This document shows positions 1-10,004 of a stretch of DNA of 64,000 nt, piece by piece. Origin of the DNA: Solirubrobacter ginsenosidimutans (lineage in GTDB: Bacteria > Actinomycetota > Thermoleophilia > Solirubrobacterales > Solirubrobacteraceae); contig NZ_JAPDOD010000035.1 of assembly GCF_027587205.1 (NCBI RefSeq), forward strand, positions 38,378 through 102,377, in the 5' to 3' direction. Every line of letters starts with the position of its first letter. Position 1 is the stretch's first letter. The notes under the pieces were generated by a model. It was not told where the DNA came from. It made no database searches and saw nothing but the letters and a program-made list of their open reading frames with translations. A program made the translations under genes and the position numbers.

Positions 1-1071
1 CGCGTCCTGGATCTTCGTGGGCGGCGACGCGCTGTGCCCATTCCAGGTGAGCGCCCGGCCGTTGGAATCGAGCACGGCGCAGAACGTCGTGGTCGGGCAC
101 GAGATGGACTTGAGGTTCGCGCCGACCGCCTCCGGCTCGCTCCACTTCCCGCCGCTGAGCGTCACCGCGGTGCCGTTGGCGTCGACCGCCGCGCAGAACG
201 TCATCGACGGGCAGGAGATCCCTCCGGGTCGCGCTCCGGTCGCGCTGTCGTAGTAGTCGTAGTTGTCGTCGGCCCAGTCGGGATCGCTCCAGGCGCCGTT
301 GCGATAGGTGGTCTCGAGACCGTCGTAGGTCATGCCGATGCACGACCCGTCGACCGGGCAGGAGATCGACGCCGTGCCGAAGTAGCTCACCGGCCGCCCC
401 AGCCCTTTCTGCGCCCACGTCGACCCGTTGAACACGGACGTGGACGTCTCGCTGACGGCAACGCAGAAGGACGCCGACGAGCAGGCGATCGCGGTCGCGT
501 CGTTGCCGAGTACCGGCGTCCGCGCGCCCCACGTCCCGCCGGAGTACGTCACCACGCCGCCGCTGCGCTCGAGCGCGGCGCAGAAGGAAGTCGACGGGCA
601 CGAGACCGCGACCACGGCCGTCGCACCGGTCGGCGCGCCGGCGCTCCAGCTGCCGTGGTCCAGCACGAACGCATCGCCGCTGACGTCCAGCGCCGTGCAG
701 GACGTCGTCGTCGGGCAGGAGACCGCCGGGATCGACTGGGCGCCGGCGATCACGCCCGCGGTCCAATTGCCGCCGGCAAGGGTCGCGACGACCCCGTCCT
801 TGCCGACCGCGGTACACGTCCCGGGCGCCGGGCAGGCCACGGCCTGCAGCGCCGCAGCGTCGCCGACGGGAACCGGGGTACTCCATCCCGCGCCGTCGTA
901 GATCGAGGCGTTCGCGCCCCCGACGGCGGCGCAGAACGTCGCCGACGGGCACGACACCGAGGTCGTGACGAGCTGCGGTGCGATCAGCATCGGCGGCGAC
1001 CAGCCGGCGGCTTGCGCGACACCTGAGAACACGGTGAGGAAAAGCACGACGATCAGCAGGAGTCGACCCAT
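1..1071 (-). CDS. Secreted protein with cysteine-flanked repeats (3' end outside window)
   Basis: The frame is open from an ATG at 1071 to the left window edge, giving 357 codons with no stop, so the C-terminus is missing. Residues 1-21 form a signal peptide (charged MGR start, hydrophobic core, AQA cleavage site). The rest contains eight copies of a unit of roughly 40 residues beginning with an SCPSxxFC-type motif (variants SCPSATFC, ACPAPGTC, SCPTTTSC, SCPVDGSC, SCPTTTFC), usually followed by A(A/V)V and a later W(S/T) strand. This resembles beta-propeller or Kelch-like secreted repeats common in Actinobacteria; the two cysteines per unit could form a disulfide in each blade. Function unknown. 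It is divergent from the hydantoinase gene with about 50 bp between the starts. Confidence 0.75.
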   Translation of the reverse strand, partial: MGRLLLIVVLFLTVFSGVAQAAGWSPPMLIAPQLVTTSVSCPSATFCAAVGGANASIYDGAGWSTPVPVGDAAALQAVACPAPGTCTAVGKDGVVATLAGGNWTAGVIAGAQSIPAVSCPTTTSCTALDVSGDAFVLDHGSWSAGAPTGATAVVAVSCPSTSFCAALERSGGVVTYSGGTWGARTPVLGNDATAIACSSASFCVAVSETSTSVFNGSTWAQKGLGRPVSYFGTASISCPVDGSCIGMTYDGLETTYRNGAWSDPDWADDNYDYYDSATGARPGGISCPSMTFCAAVDANGTAVTLSGGKWSEPEAVGANLKSISCPTTTFCAVLDSNGRALTWNGHSASPPTKIQDA

Positions 1072-1122
1072 GGTGGGCGCGTTATAGCGGCCTTCACGGC
1101 GCCGAAGGTTTAGCCTTCGCGC

Positions 1123-2505
1123 ATGAGTCGTCTCATCCGGGGTGGGCGGGTCGTCACCGCCACCGACGCGTTCGATGCCGACGTGCTGATCGAGGGCGAG
1201 TCGATCGCCGCGATCGGGACCGGCCTTTCGGCCGACGAAGAGATCGACGCCTCCGGCTGCCTGGTGCTGCCGGGGCTCGTCGACAACCACACCCACCTCT
1301 CGATGCCGTTCGGCGGCACCTGGAGCTGCGACGACTACGACACCGGCACCGCAGCCGCGGCCGCCGGCGGGACGACGTGCATCGTCGACTTCATCATCCA
1401 GTACGTCGGCGGGTCCCTGAAGGACGCGCGCGAGGAGTGGCACGGGCGCGCCGATGGGGCCGCGCACATCGACTACGGCTTCCACATGGCGATCACCGAC
1501 GCCCAGCCGAACGTGATCGCCGAGATGGGCGACTGCGTGGAGCAAGGCATCACGTCCTTCAAGGTCTTCATGGCCTACAAGGGCGCGCTGATGGTCGACG
1601 ACGAGCAGTTCCTCGCCGTGCTCGAGGAGACCGGCAAGACCGGCGGCCTGGTGATGGTCCACTGCGAGAACGGCGACGCGGTGGTGCGCTACCAGAAGGA
1701 AGCGATGGCGGCGGGCAACACCAGCCCCAAGTACCACGCGTGGTCGCGCCCGCCCGAGGTCGAGGGCGAGGCAACGGGGCGCGCGATCCGGCTCGCCGAG
1801 TGGACCAAGCGGCCGCTGTTCGTCGTGCACGTCACCTGCGAGGAGTCGGTGAACGAGATCCGCGCGGCGCGCGACCGCGGACTGCCGATCTTCGGCGAGA
1901 CCTGCATCCAGTACCTCTACCTGACCGTCGACGATCTCGACCGGCCGGACTTCGAGGGCGCCAAGTACGTCTGCTCACCGCCGCTGCGCGAGGAGAAGAA
2001 CCAGGCCGTGCTCTACCAGGCGCTGCGCCAGGGCGCGTTGCAGGGCATCTCGACCGACCACTGCCCGTTCAACTTCAAAGAGCAGAAGGAGCTCGGCCTC
2101 GGGGACTTCACGAAGATCCCGAACGGCCTGCCGGCGATCGAGCACCGGCTCACGCTGCTCTACGACCGGTCCGTGCGAGCGGGCCATATGAGCGTGGTGG
2201 ACCTCGTGCGCCACGGGTCCTGGGGCCCGGCGCGGATCTTCGGACTCGACAAGAAGGGCGCGCTCGCGCCCGGCTTCGACGCCGACGTGGTCGTCTTCGA
2301 CCCCGACGTCAAGCACACGATCTCGGCCTCCACCCACGTCATGAACGTCGACTACGACCCGTTCGAGGGTTGGGAGGTCCAGGGCAAGCCGCGCTTCGTG
2401 CTCTCGCGCGGCGAGACCGTCTACGCGGACGGCAAGGTCGTCTCGGAGCCCGGCCGCGGGCGCTTCGTCAAGCGCTCGATCTTCGAGCCGGCGGTGGCGA
2501 GCTGA
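1123..2505 (+). CDS. hydA: Dihydropyrimidinase / D-hydantoinase
   Basis: 460 aa, the normal length for the cyclic amidohydrolase family. Metal ligands are visible in order: H56 and H58 (NHTHL), K153 in FMAYKG (probable carboxylated lysine), H179 (MVHCENGD), H235 (VVHVTCEE) and D311 (STDHCPF). It should open the ring of dihydropyrimidines or 5-substituted hydantoins to N-carbamoyl amino acids in the cytoplasm. Its stop overlaps the next ATG by one base (TGATG), so translation is probably coupled. A carbamoylase lies on the opposite strand downstream and could take the product onward. The box TAGCCT at 1111-1116 lies 6 nt before the ATG and no Shine-Dalgarno is visible. The exact substrate (pyrimidine or hydantoin) cannot be told from sequence. 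Confidence 0.92.
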   Translation: MSRLIRGGRVVTATDAFDADVLIEGESIAAIGTGLSADEEIDASGCLVLPGLVDNHTHLSMPFGGTWSCDDYDTGTAAAAAGGTTCIVDFIIQYVGGSLKDAREEWHGRADGAAHIDYGFHMAITDAQPNVIAEMGDCVEQGITSFKVFMAYKGALMVDDEQFLAVLEETGKTGGLVMVHCENGDAVVRYQKEAMAAGNTSPKYHAWSRPPEVEGEATGRAIRLAEWTKRPLFVVHVTCEESVNEIRAARDRGLPIFGETCIQYLYLTVDDLDRPDFEGAKYVCSPPLREEKNQAVLYQALRQGALQGISTDHCPFNFKEQKELGLGDFTKIPNGLPAIEHRLTLLYDRSVRAGHMSVVDLVRHGSWGPARIFGLDKKGALAPGFDADVVVFDPDVKHTISASTHVMNVDYDPFEGWEVQGKPRFVLSRGETVYADGKVVSEPGRGRFVKRSIFEPAVAS

Positions 2506-3512
2506 TGGGCTTGCAATTCGGCGTCACCGTCCTCCCCGACCCGCCGTACCAGCGGCTCGTCGAGCTGATCGTCAAGGCCGAGTCGCTCGGCTTCGACTCC
2601 GGCTGGACCTACGACTCGCCGATCCTGTGGCAGGAGCCGTACCCGCTGATCACGCTGCTCGCGGCGAAGACCTCGCGGATGCGGATCGGCATGTGCGTGA
2701 CCAACCCGGTCACCCGCGAGCCGGCCGTCACGGCGAGCGCCCACGCGACGCTGCAGGACATCTCCGACGGCCGCATGGTGATGGGGATGGGGCGCGGGGA
2801 CTCCGCGGTGCGGGTGATGGGGCGCCAGCCGACCAAGATCGCCGAGTTCGAGCGGCGGCTGCGGATGATCAAGGCGATGATGAACGGGCGCCCCGTGGAG
2901 TGGGAGGGCACCGAGATCCAGCTCAAGTGGGCGCAGGACAAGCCCGAGATCCCGCTCTACGTCGCCGCCTACGGACCACGGGCTCTGGGCGTGGCGGGAC
3001 GGGTGGGAGACGGCGTGATCATCCAGCTCGCCGACCCCGCGATCATCGAGTGGACGATGGCCACGGCGCGCCGCGCCGCCGAAGAAGCCGGGCGCGATCC
3101 GGCGGCGTTGAAGTGCCTCGTATGCGCGCCTTCGAAGGTCTCCGACGACATCGCCGCCGCCCGCGACCAGGTCCGCTGGTTCCCCGCGATGGTCGGCAAC
3201 CACGTCGCCGACATCGTCCGCGTGCACGGCGAGACGTCCGACATCCCGCGCGAGCTGACCGACTACATCAAGGGCCGCGATGCCTACGACTACAAGGACC
3301 ACTCGCGGGTGGGCGCGGCGCACGGCTCGTTCGTGCCGGACGAGATCTGCGATCGCTTCTGCGTGATCGGCTCGGCCGCGCAGTGCGTGGAGAAGCTGCG
3401 CGGCCTGCAGGCGATCGGCGTGGACGAGTGGATCGTCTACCTGATGACCGAGGGCCAGGACGAGACGCTCGAGGCCTACGGCGCGGAGATCATCCCCGCG
3501 GTCAACTCGTAG
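2505..3512 (+). CDS. LLM-class flavin/F420-dependent oxidoreductase
   Basis: 335 aa starting at the ATG that overlaps the hydantoinase stop. The N-terminus (FGVTVLPDPPYQRLVELI, ESLGFDSGWTYDS) and the DISDGRMVMGMGRGDS segment are typical of bacterial luciferase-like TIM-barrel oxidoreductases, many of which use coenzyme F420 in Actinobacteria. Its tight coupling to the hydantoinase suggests it acts on the same substrate family, perhaps reducing a pyrimidine-like ring or oxidising a hydantoin; that is inference. Its 3' end overlaps the convergent M20 gene by 37 bp (3476-3512). Confidence 0.85.
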   Translation: MGLQFGVTVLPDPPYQRLVELIVKAESLGFDSGWTYDSPILWQEPYPLITLLAAKTSRMRIGMCVTNPVTREPAVTASAHATLQDISDGRMVMGMGRGDSAVRVMGRQPTKIAEFERRLRMIKAMMNGRPVEWEGTEIQLKWAQDKPEIPLYVAAYGPRALGVAGRVGDGVIIQLADPAIIEWTMATARRAAEEAGRDPAALKCLVCAPSKVSDDIAAARDQVRWFPAMVGNHVADIVRVHGETSDIPRELTDYIKGRDAYDYKDHSRVGAAHGSFVPDEICDRFCVIGSAAQCVEKLRGLQAIGVDEWIVYLMTEGQDETLEAYGAEIIPAVNS

Positions 3513-4705
3513 AGGCGGCCGTAGGCGCGGAGGGCGATGCGCAGATCGTCCTCCGGCGTGTCCTCCAGCGGTGAGTGGCTGACGCCGTTGGTCGAGCTCG
3601 AAAAGACCATGACGGTCGGGTAGCGGCGCGCGACCTCGGCGGCGTCGTGCAGGGCGCCGGACGGGAGCCGCGGCGGGTCCTCGTCGCCCGTGATCTCGCC
3701 CACGGCCTGGGCGGCGAGGTCGACGAGCCTTGCGTCGAACGGGATCGGGTCGATCTGCCAGATCCGCTTCCACTCGACCTCGACGCCCTCCTCGTCGCCG
3801 ATCCTGGCCGCGGCCGCCTTGACGTCGGCGAGCATGTCGACGAGTTGCTGCGGCGTGAACGCCCGCTGGTCGAGCGTGACCTCGCAGACCCGGTTGATGA
3901 TGGTGGGGATGCCGGGGTCGGCGGTGACGGTGCCGACCGTGGCGACGCCGCCGCGCTCGATCGCGGACTCGCGCGCCGCGAGCCCGAACCGGGCGGCGGA
4001 GAGGAACGCGTCGTGGCGCAGGTTCATCGGTGTGCTGCCCGCATGGCTGGCCTTGCCGGTGAAGGTGATGCTGTGACGCTCGACGCCGAAGCAGCCGATC
4101 ACCGCCGCCGCGGGCTTGCCCGCCTCCTCCAACCGCGGGCCCTGCTCGATGTGCAGCTCGAGGTAGGCGGCGATCTCCGGCAGCTCGGCCGCGCCCATCG
4201 TGTCCAGGTCGATGCCGTTCTCCTTCAGCGCGTCCGGGAGCGCGATGCCCTGGTTGTCCTTCAAGCCGCGGACCGCCTCGGGGTCGAGCGTTCCCGCCGC
4301 GGCGGATGAGCCGAGCAGCGAGCGCCCGAACCGCGCGCCCTCCTCGTCGGCCCAGTCGACCAGCTTCAACGTCACCGCGGGCGTCGAGCCCTTGTGCGCG
4401 CGAAGGACCTCGACCGCCGCGAGGATGCCGAGACAGCCGTCGAGCCACCCGCCGTGCGGCACCGCGTCGATATGCGAGCCGACGACGACGATCTCGTCGC
4501 GCTCGCCGGGGATCGTCGCCCACAGGTTCCCGGCGACGTCGCGCTCCACCGTCGCGTCGGTCTCGGCCAGCTTGCCGAGCAGCCACTCGCGCGCCCCGCG
4601 CCAGTCCTCGCTCCACGCCAACCGCCGCGCGCCGTCGGGTCCACCCGTCAGCTCCGCCAGCTCGTGCAGGTCCTTGAGCGGACGCTCCCAGTCGAAGTCA
4701 GGCAT
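3476..4705 (-). CDS. hyuC: N-carbamoyl-L-amino-acid hydrolase / beta-ureidopropionase family (M20)
   Basis: 409 aa from an ATG at 4705. M20-type binuclear metal motifs are present: H78 and D80 (GSHIDAVPHGG), D89 in WLDG, E121/E122 (DWADEEGARFG), H185 (ELHIEQGP) and a C-terminal His in NGVSHSPLED. The HIEQGP motif is typical of the HyuC / ureidopropionase / allantoate amidohydrolase branch rather than ordinary peptidases. With the hydantoinase it would complete hydantoin or dihydropyrimidine degradation, releasing an amino acid, CO2 and ammonia. It is convergent with the LLM gene; the two C-terminal coding ends overlap by 37 bp. Allantoate amidohydrolase is the main alternative. Confidence 0.88.
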   Translation of the reverse strand: MPDFDWERPLKDLHELAELTGGPDGARRLAWSEDWRGAREWLLGKLAETDATVERDVAGNLWATIPGERDEIVVVGSHIDAVPHGGWLDGCLGILAAVEVLRAHKGSTPAVTLKLVDWADEEGARFGRSLLGSSAAAGTLDPEAVRGLKDNQGIALPDALKENGIDLDTMGAAELPEIAAYLELHIEQGPRLEEAGKPAAAVIGCFGVERHSITFTGKASHAGSTPMNLRHDAFLSAARFGLAARESAIERGGVATVGTVTADPGIPTIINRVCEVTLDQRAFTPQQLVDMLADVKAAAARIGDEEGVEVEWKRIWQIDPIPFDARLVDLAAQAVGEITGDEDPPRLPSGALHDAAEVARRYPTVMVFSSSTNGVSHSPLEDTPEDDLRIALRAYGRLYELTAGMISAP

Positions 4706-4756
4706 GCGCGGGACGATAGGCGCAACTCCGGTGCGTGTGCGGGGTTCTTTGGTCGC

Positions 4757-5485
4757 ATGATTCGCTGGGGGCGCATCATCGGGGTCTCGGTTGCCCTTTT
4801 CGGCCTGCTCGCCGCGGGTGCGCAGGCGCGCGCGCCGCAGCTCACCTACGGCAAGGCGACCCTCGTCAGCTGCATGAAGGACACGCGGCAGGCGACGTTC
4901 GAGGGCCAGGTGCGGGTGTTCAAGGCCGCGCCGAGGATGCAGATGCGCTTCACGCTGCAGGCGTTCACGCCCGACGACTCGCGCTGGCGCAAGCTCGACG
5001 TCCCGAACTTCGGCGAGTGGATCACCGCGCCTGCAGGCCTCGGCAAGTACACGTACGACAAGACCGTGCAGGACCTGCTCGCGCCCGCGAGCTACCGGGC
5101 GGTCGTCGACTTCCGCTGGCGCGACCGGCGCGGGAAGACGATCCGGACCGAGCGGGCGATCTCCCCGCTGTGCAAGCAGCCCGACGCGCGGCCGGACCTC
5201 GTCATGCGCAGCGTGACGTTCGACGACGGGTCCTACGTCGGCATCGTCTACAACCGCGGCCGTGAGGCGGCCGGCCCGTTCGGCGTCGCCTTCCTCGTCG
5301 ACGGCACCATGATCGCGACGGTCGACGTCTCCGGGCTCGCTCCGCAGACGCCGGTGACCGTGATGACGCCGGCGCCGGCGGGATCGGCATGCGCGGCGGG
5401 CACGCCGATCCAGGCCGTCGCCGACTCGCGCTCGGAGGTCGACGAGGCCGACGAGGAGAACAACGCGTTCAGCTCGTTCTGCTGA
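4757..5485 (+). CDS. Secreted CARDB-like beta-sandwich protein
   Basis: 242 aa from the ATG at 4757; the reading frame extends further upstream but the signal peptide ([22 protein letters not shown]) fixes this start. The second half ([21 protein letters not shown] through [16 protein letters not shown]) has the CARDB-type pattern: paired strands with a closing D/EENN motif and a C-terminal cysteine. Residues 25-140 form a less recognisable beta-rich region with an isolated SC and PLC. Probably an extracellular binding or adhesion domain; function unknown. The 3' end overlaps the convergent hydrolase by 17 bp. Confidence 0.75.
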   Translation: MIRWGRIIGVSVALFGLLAAGAQARAPQLTYGKATLVSCMKDTRQATFEGQVRVFKAAPRMQMRFTLQAFTPDDSRWRKLDVPNFGEWITAPAGLGKYTYDKTVQDLLAPASYRAVVDFRWRDRRGKTIRTERAISPLCKQPDARPDLVMRSVTFDDGSYVGIVYNRGREAAGPFGVAFLVDGTMIATVDVSGLAPQTPVTVMTPAPAGSACAAGTPIQAVADSRSEVDEADEENNAFSSFC

Positions 5486-6257
5486 GCCAGCCGGCGACGG
5501 CGGTCCAGTAGCTCTCCGGGTCCTCGGCGAAGGGGAAATGCCCGCCTTCGACGAGCAGCAGCTCGCCGTTGGGTGCCGCATCGGCGATCCGCCGGGCGAA
5601 CGGCGGCGGGAACGGGCGATCGTGGGTGCCGCCGATCGCCAGCACGGGCTTCTGCGTCGCCGTCAGCGCCGGGAGCGCGTGCAGGTCGCCCCAGTCGCGC
5701 AGGTGATGCGCCTCGGGCGAGAAGACCACGTCGGCCAGCATCGGCGAGATGTCCTGGCTCGAGAACAGCGGGAGCTGTTCCAGCCACACCGCGCGGCACT
5801 CCTCGGCCGTCTGCACCGTCTTCTCGTTCGCGAACGCGACGCGGATGCGGGCGGCGACGTCGTCCGGGAGCCCGAAGAAGGGATCGAACTCGACCGGCCC
5901 CTCCTCGTCGACGTCGGTGCAGGCCAGGATCAGGCGCGCCGCCGCGTCGGGGAACGAGACGAGGTGCTGCGCCGCGACGTGGCCGCCGAACGAGTGGCCG
6001 TAGAGCGTCCAGTCGCGCAGGCCGAGCGAGTCGGCGAGGCCCTGGACGGCCTCCGCCTGCGCCGCGAGGGTCCACTCGGTCGCGGGGGAGCGGCCGTTGC
6101 CGGGGAGGTCGGCGAGGATGACCCGGTGGCCCGCGGCCGCGAGCCGCTCTACGCCGGGCAGGAAGACCGATCCATCAAGCCCCGGACCAGGGTGAAGGAG
6201 GACGATCGGGGAGCCTTCGCCGAGCTCGGCGAAGTGCAGTGGGGAGGGCTGGTACAC
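5469..6257 (-). CDS. Alpha/beta hydrolase
   Basis: 262 aa with a GTG start at 6257; the frame is open further upstream but would then run over rpmE on the other strand, so the shorter start is preferred. The fold signature is complete: oxyanion-loop HPGPGLDGS (22-30), nucleophile elbow GHSFGG (Ser89), acid D213 (GGTHDRPF) and base H240 (EGGHFPF). Resembles proline iminopeptidase- or haloalkane dehalogenase-like esterases. Substrate unknown. Only 21 bp separate its start from the divergent rpmE start. Confidence 0.82.
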   Translation of the reverse strand: MYQPSPLHFAELGEGSPIVLLHPGPGLDGSVFLPGVERLAAAGHRVILADLPGNGRSPATEWTLAAQAEAVQGLADSLGLRDWTLYGHSFGGHVAAQHLVSFPDAAARLILACTDVDEEGPVEFDPFFGLPDDVAARIRVAFANEKTVQTAEECRAVWLEQLPLFSSQDISPMLADVVFSPEAHHLRDWGDLHALPALTATQKPVLAIGGTHDRPFPPPFARRIADAAPNGELLLVEGGHFPFAEDPESYWTAVAGWLSRTS

Positions 6258-6262
6258 GCGCC

Positions 6263-6275
6263 TACAATAGGAGGA
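6263..6275 (+). promoter_or_regulatory. Overlapping -10 box and Shine-Dalgarno of rpmE
   Basis: TACAAT at 6263-6268 is followed directly by AGGAGGA (6269-6275), then the rpmE ATG at 6279. If TACAAT is a -10 box the transcript would start within a few bases of the ATG; if not, the purine run is a strong ribosome binding site. The two readings cannot be separated from sequence alone. Confidence 0.45.
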
Positions 6276-6278
6276 ACC

Positions 6279-6491
6279 ATGAAGACCGAAATCCACCCCG
6301 AATACGCGGTCGCCAACGTTCGATGCACCTGCGGTAACGAGTTCACCACCCGTTCCACCAAGGGCGACATCCACGTGGAGATCTGCTCCAACTGCCACCC
6401 GTTCTACACGGGCAAGCAGAAGCTCGTCGATACCGGCGGACGCGTCGAGCGCTTCCAGCGCAAGCTCGCAAAGTCTGGCGCACGTAAATAG
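6279..6491 (+). CDS. rpmE: 50S ribosomal protein L31
   Basis: 70 aa, the normal size for L31. It is the zinc-binding (C+) form, with cysteines at 16, 18, 36 and 39 (VRCTCGNEF and [11 protein letters not shown]). Component of the large ribosomal subunit central protuberance. It opens a translation-related block (rpmE, DUF1385, prfA, prmC, tsaCDEB). Confidence 0.97.
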   Translation: MKTEIHPEYAVANVRCTCGNEFTTRSTKGDIHVEICSNCHPFYTGKQKLVDTGGRVERFQRKLAKSGARK

Positions 6492-6541
6492 CGCCCCGCC
6501 GTGGTTGAAGTTCGCGCGCCGGGCTGCCGATCACTATGTGA

Positions 6542-7468
6542 GTGAGCAGCCCGGAACAGCGCGATGCCCCCGTCGGCGGTCAAGCCGTCCTCGAGGGAGT
6601 GATGATGCGTGGCGTGTCCACCTGGTCGGTGGCCACCCGCAAGGACGGCGAGATTGCCGTCGAGTCCCACCCCGTCGTCTCCTGGACCCGCCGCAGCCGT
6701 GCGCTGCGCTGGCCGGTGATCCGTGGCGTCGTCGCCCTCGGGCAGTCGATGTCGATCGGCTTCAAGGCCCTGGAGATCTCCGCCAACGCCCAGGCGCCGG
6801 AGGATCAGGAGCCGATCACCAAGCGCCAGTGGGGGCTGACGATCGTCGCCGCGCTCGTGCTCGCCGTCGGGCTGTTCTTCATCGTCCCGGTCGTCCTGAC
6901 CAGCCTGATCAAGGGCTGGCTCGGCTCCTCGGTGCTGTTCTGGCTGGTCGAGGGCTGCGTGCGCACCGCGATCTTCCTCGGCTACCTGACGCTGCTCTCG
7001 CGCCAGAAGGACCTCAAGCGCCTGTTCCAGTACCACGGCGCCGAGCACAAGGTCATCTCCTGCTACGAGGCGGGTCTGCCGCTCACGCCCGCCAACGCGC
7101 AGGGATTCTCGCGGCTGCATCCCCGCTGCGGCACGAGCTTCCTGCTCGTGGTGATGATCGTCGCCATCTTCGTCTTCGCCCCGGTCGGCCTGCCGGCCTG
7201 GTACATCCTGCTCGCGACCCGGGTGATCGGCGTGCCGCTGGTCACCGGCCTCTCCTTCGAGGTCATCAAGTTCGCCGGGCGCAACCGTGGCCGCGCCTGG
7301 GTCCAGCTGATCATCTGGCCGGGCATGCAACTGCAGAAGCTCACGACCCGCGAGCCGGACGACGAGCAGGTCGAGGTCGCGATCACCGCTTTGGAAGCCG
7401 TGCTGGCCGTCGAGGACCCGCGCGCGGCGTCCGCCGAGGACCGGGTGGGGGTCGAAGTAGCCGCCTAG
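6542..7468 (+). CDS. DUF1385 family membrane protein
   Basis: 308 aa starting with GTG at 6542. The start contains the family signature GGQAVLEGVMMRG, followed by several hydrophobic segments (near residues 90-115, 125-145, 195-235), the conserved YHGAEHKVISCYEAG region (about residue 161 on) and HPRCGTSFLLV. The family is found in Firmicutes and Actinobacteria, commonly beside prfA and rpmE as here; its function is unknown. The conserved His and Cys residues suggest a metal- or substrate-binding membrane enzyme, but that is inference. Confidence 0.9.
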   Translation: MSSPEQRDAPVGGQAVLEGVMMRGVSTWSVATRKDGEIAVESHPVVSWTRRSRALRWPVIRGVVALGQSMSIGFKALEISANAQAPEDQEPITKRQWGLTIVAALVLAVGLFFIVPVVLTSLIKGWLGSSVLFWLVEGCVRTAIFLGYLTLLSRQKDLKRLFQYHGAEHKVISCYEAGLPLTPANAQGFSRLHPRCGTSFLLVVMIVAIFVFAPVGLPAWYILLATRVIGVPLVTGLSFEVIKFAGRNRGRAWVQLIIWPGMQLQKLTTREPDDEQVEVAITALEAVLAVEDPRAASAEDRVGVEVAA

Positions 7469-7481
7469 ACTCCTGGACGTC

Positions 7482-8533
<1,052 letters not shown>

Positions 8534-8537
<4 letters not shown>

Positions 8538-9361
8538 CGCGGCGCCCGCTCGCTTCGACGACGGTCCGCGAGGCGCTCGATTCGGCGCTGATCGCGTTGT
8601 CGGCCTCGGGCGTCGAGACGCCGCGGCTGGACGCCGAAGTGCTCCTGGCGCACGCCTTGGGCGTGGACCGGGGGATGTTGATCGCCTACCCGGACCGCGA
8701 CCTGACGGGTGAGCAGGCGCGCTGGTTCATCGACGCGTCGCGACGCCGGCGGATGCGGGAGCCGGTCGCCTACATCACGGGTTTCAAGGGCTTCCGGCGG
8801 CTGGATCTGCAGGTCGACCGGCGGGTGCTGATCCCGCGCCCCGAGACCGAGCATCTCGTCGAGGCGGCGCTCTCGCTGCCCGTGGGTGCGCGGGTGGCCG
8901 ACGTGGGGACCGGCTCCGGCGCGGTCGCGCTCGCGCTCAAAGACGAGCGGCCGGACCTGATCGTCTTCGGAACCGACGTCAGCGCCGACGCGCTCGACGT
9001 CGCCCGGTCCAATGCCGCGCGGCTGGGCCTCGACGTCTCCTTCGTGCACGGCAACCTGACCGCGGGGCTCGAGGTCGACGCCGTCGTCTCCAATCCGCCC
9101 TACGTCGAGCAGCACGCGGCGCTCGCGCCGGAGATCACGCAGTACGAACCCGCCCTGGCTCTGTACGGCGACATCGACGGCCTGTCCGTGATCCGGATGC
9201 TGGTCAAAGACGTCCGCGCGCCGTTCCTCGCACTCGAGCACGGGCAGGGTCAGGCGGACGCGATCGGAGAGCTCGCGCGCGCCGCCGGCTTCGTGTCGAT
9301 GGAGCGCGTGAGAGACCTGGCGGGCATCGAGCGGGTGCTCGTGGCGCAGCGGGCTCGGTAA
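8534..9361 (+). CDS. prmC: Release factor glutamine methyltransferase
   Basis: 275 aa. SAM-binding loop GTGSG at 125-129 and the catalytic NPPY motif at 187-190 identify PrmC/HemK, which N5-methylates the GGQ glutamine of RF1 and RF2. N-terminal helical substrate-recognition domain with the PVAYITGFKGF segment (78-88). Its start overlaps prfA by 4 bp. Confidence 0.96.
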
Positions 9362-9374
9362 CCTGCTCGCCGTC

Positions 9375-10004
9375 GTGCTCCGCGCTGCCCTGAATGACCT
9401 GGAACTGGAGAAGCTGGTCGAGCAGACTGCCGAGGTCATGCGCAACGGCGGCGTCGCGCTTGTGCCCACCGACACCGTCTACGGCCTCGCCTGCGATCCG
9501 CGGCATCCCGGCGCCGCAGCCGAGATCTTCCGCCTCAAGGACCGGCCCGCGGACGTGCGCCTGCCGGTGATCGTCACCGGGCTCGCCCAGGCGGCGACGC
9601 TCGGCGTCGAGTGGACCGCGGCCGCGGCCGCCCTGGCCGACGCGTTCTGGCCCGGACCGCTGACGATCGCCGTCGGCGTCGACCCGGAGGCCACCGATTG
9701 GCTCAGCGGCCGGGTCGAGATCGGGCTGCGTGCTCCCGCGAGCGACCTGGCCCTCGGTCTCGCCGAGACGCTGGGCCCGTTCCTGATGACCAGCGCCAAC
9801 AGGCATCGCCACGACACGCCCGGTACGCTCGACGAGGCGCTCGGCGAACTCGCCGGCCAGCCGGGAATCGCCGTCGACGGCGGCCCGCTCTCGGTCGTCT
9901 CCTCGACCCTGGTCAACGTCAACCTTCCCGTGCCGATCATCGAGCGCGAGGCGGCCGTCCCCGCCGCGGACGTCGAACGAGTCCTGGCCCGTGTCAGCGC
10001 CTGA
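9375..10004 (+). CDS. tsaC: L-threonylcarbamoyladenylate synthase
   Basis: 209 aa, GTG start. YrdC fold with all catalytic signatures: PTDTVYGLA (31-39), the KxR pair K55/R57 (RLKDRP), PGPLT (93-97) and SxN at S140/N142 (MTSANR). Makes threonylcarbamoyl-AMP from threonine, bicarbonate and ATP, the first step of tRNA t6A37 synthesis. TAACCT at 9359-9364 could be a -10 box 10 nt before the start. It overlaps tsaD by 14 bp. It is the intact comparator for the divergent YrdC-like gene at 13473. Confidence 0.95.
   Translation: MLRAALNDLELEKLVEQTAEVMRNGGVALVPTDTVYGLACDPRHPGAAAEIFRLKDRPADVRLPVIVTGLAQAATLGVEWTAAAAALADAFWPGPLTIAVGVDPEATDWLSGRVEIGLRAPASDLALGLAETLGPFLMTSANRHRHDTPGTLDEALGELAGQPGIAVDGGPLSVVSSTLVNVNLPVPIIEREAAVPAADVERVLARVSA

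Noticed and set aside
34..1026. Long + strand ORFs over the first kilobase (330 and 157 codons)
   Set aside because: They are Arg/Ala-rich mirror frames of the minus-strand secreted protein, which has a signal peptide and regular repeats.
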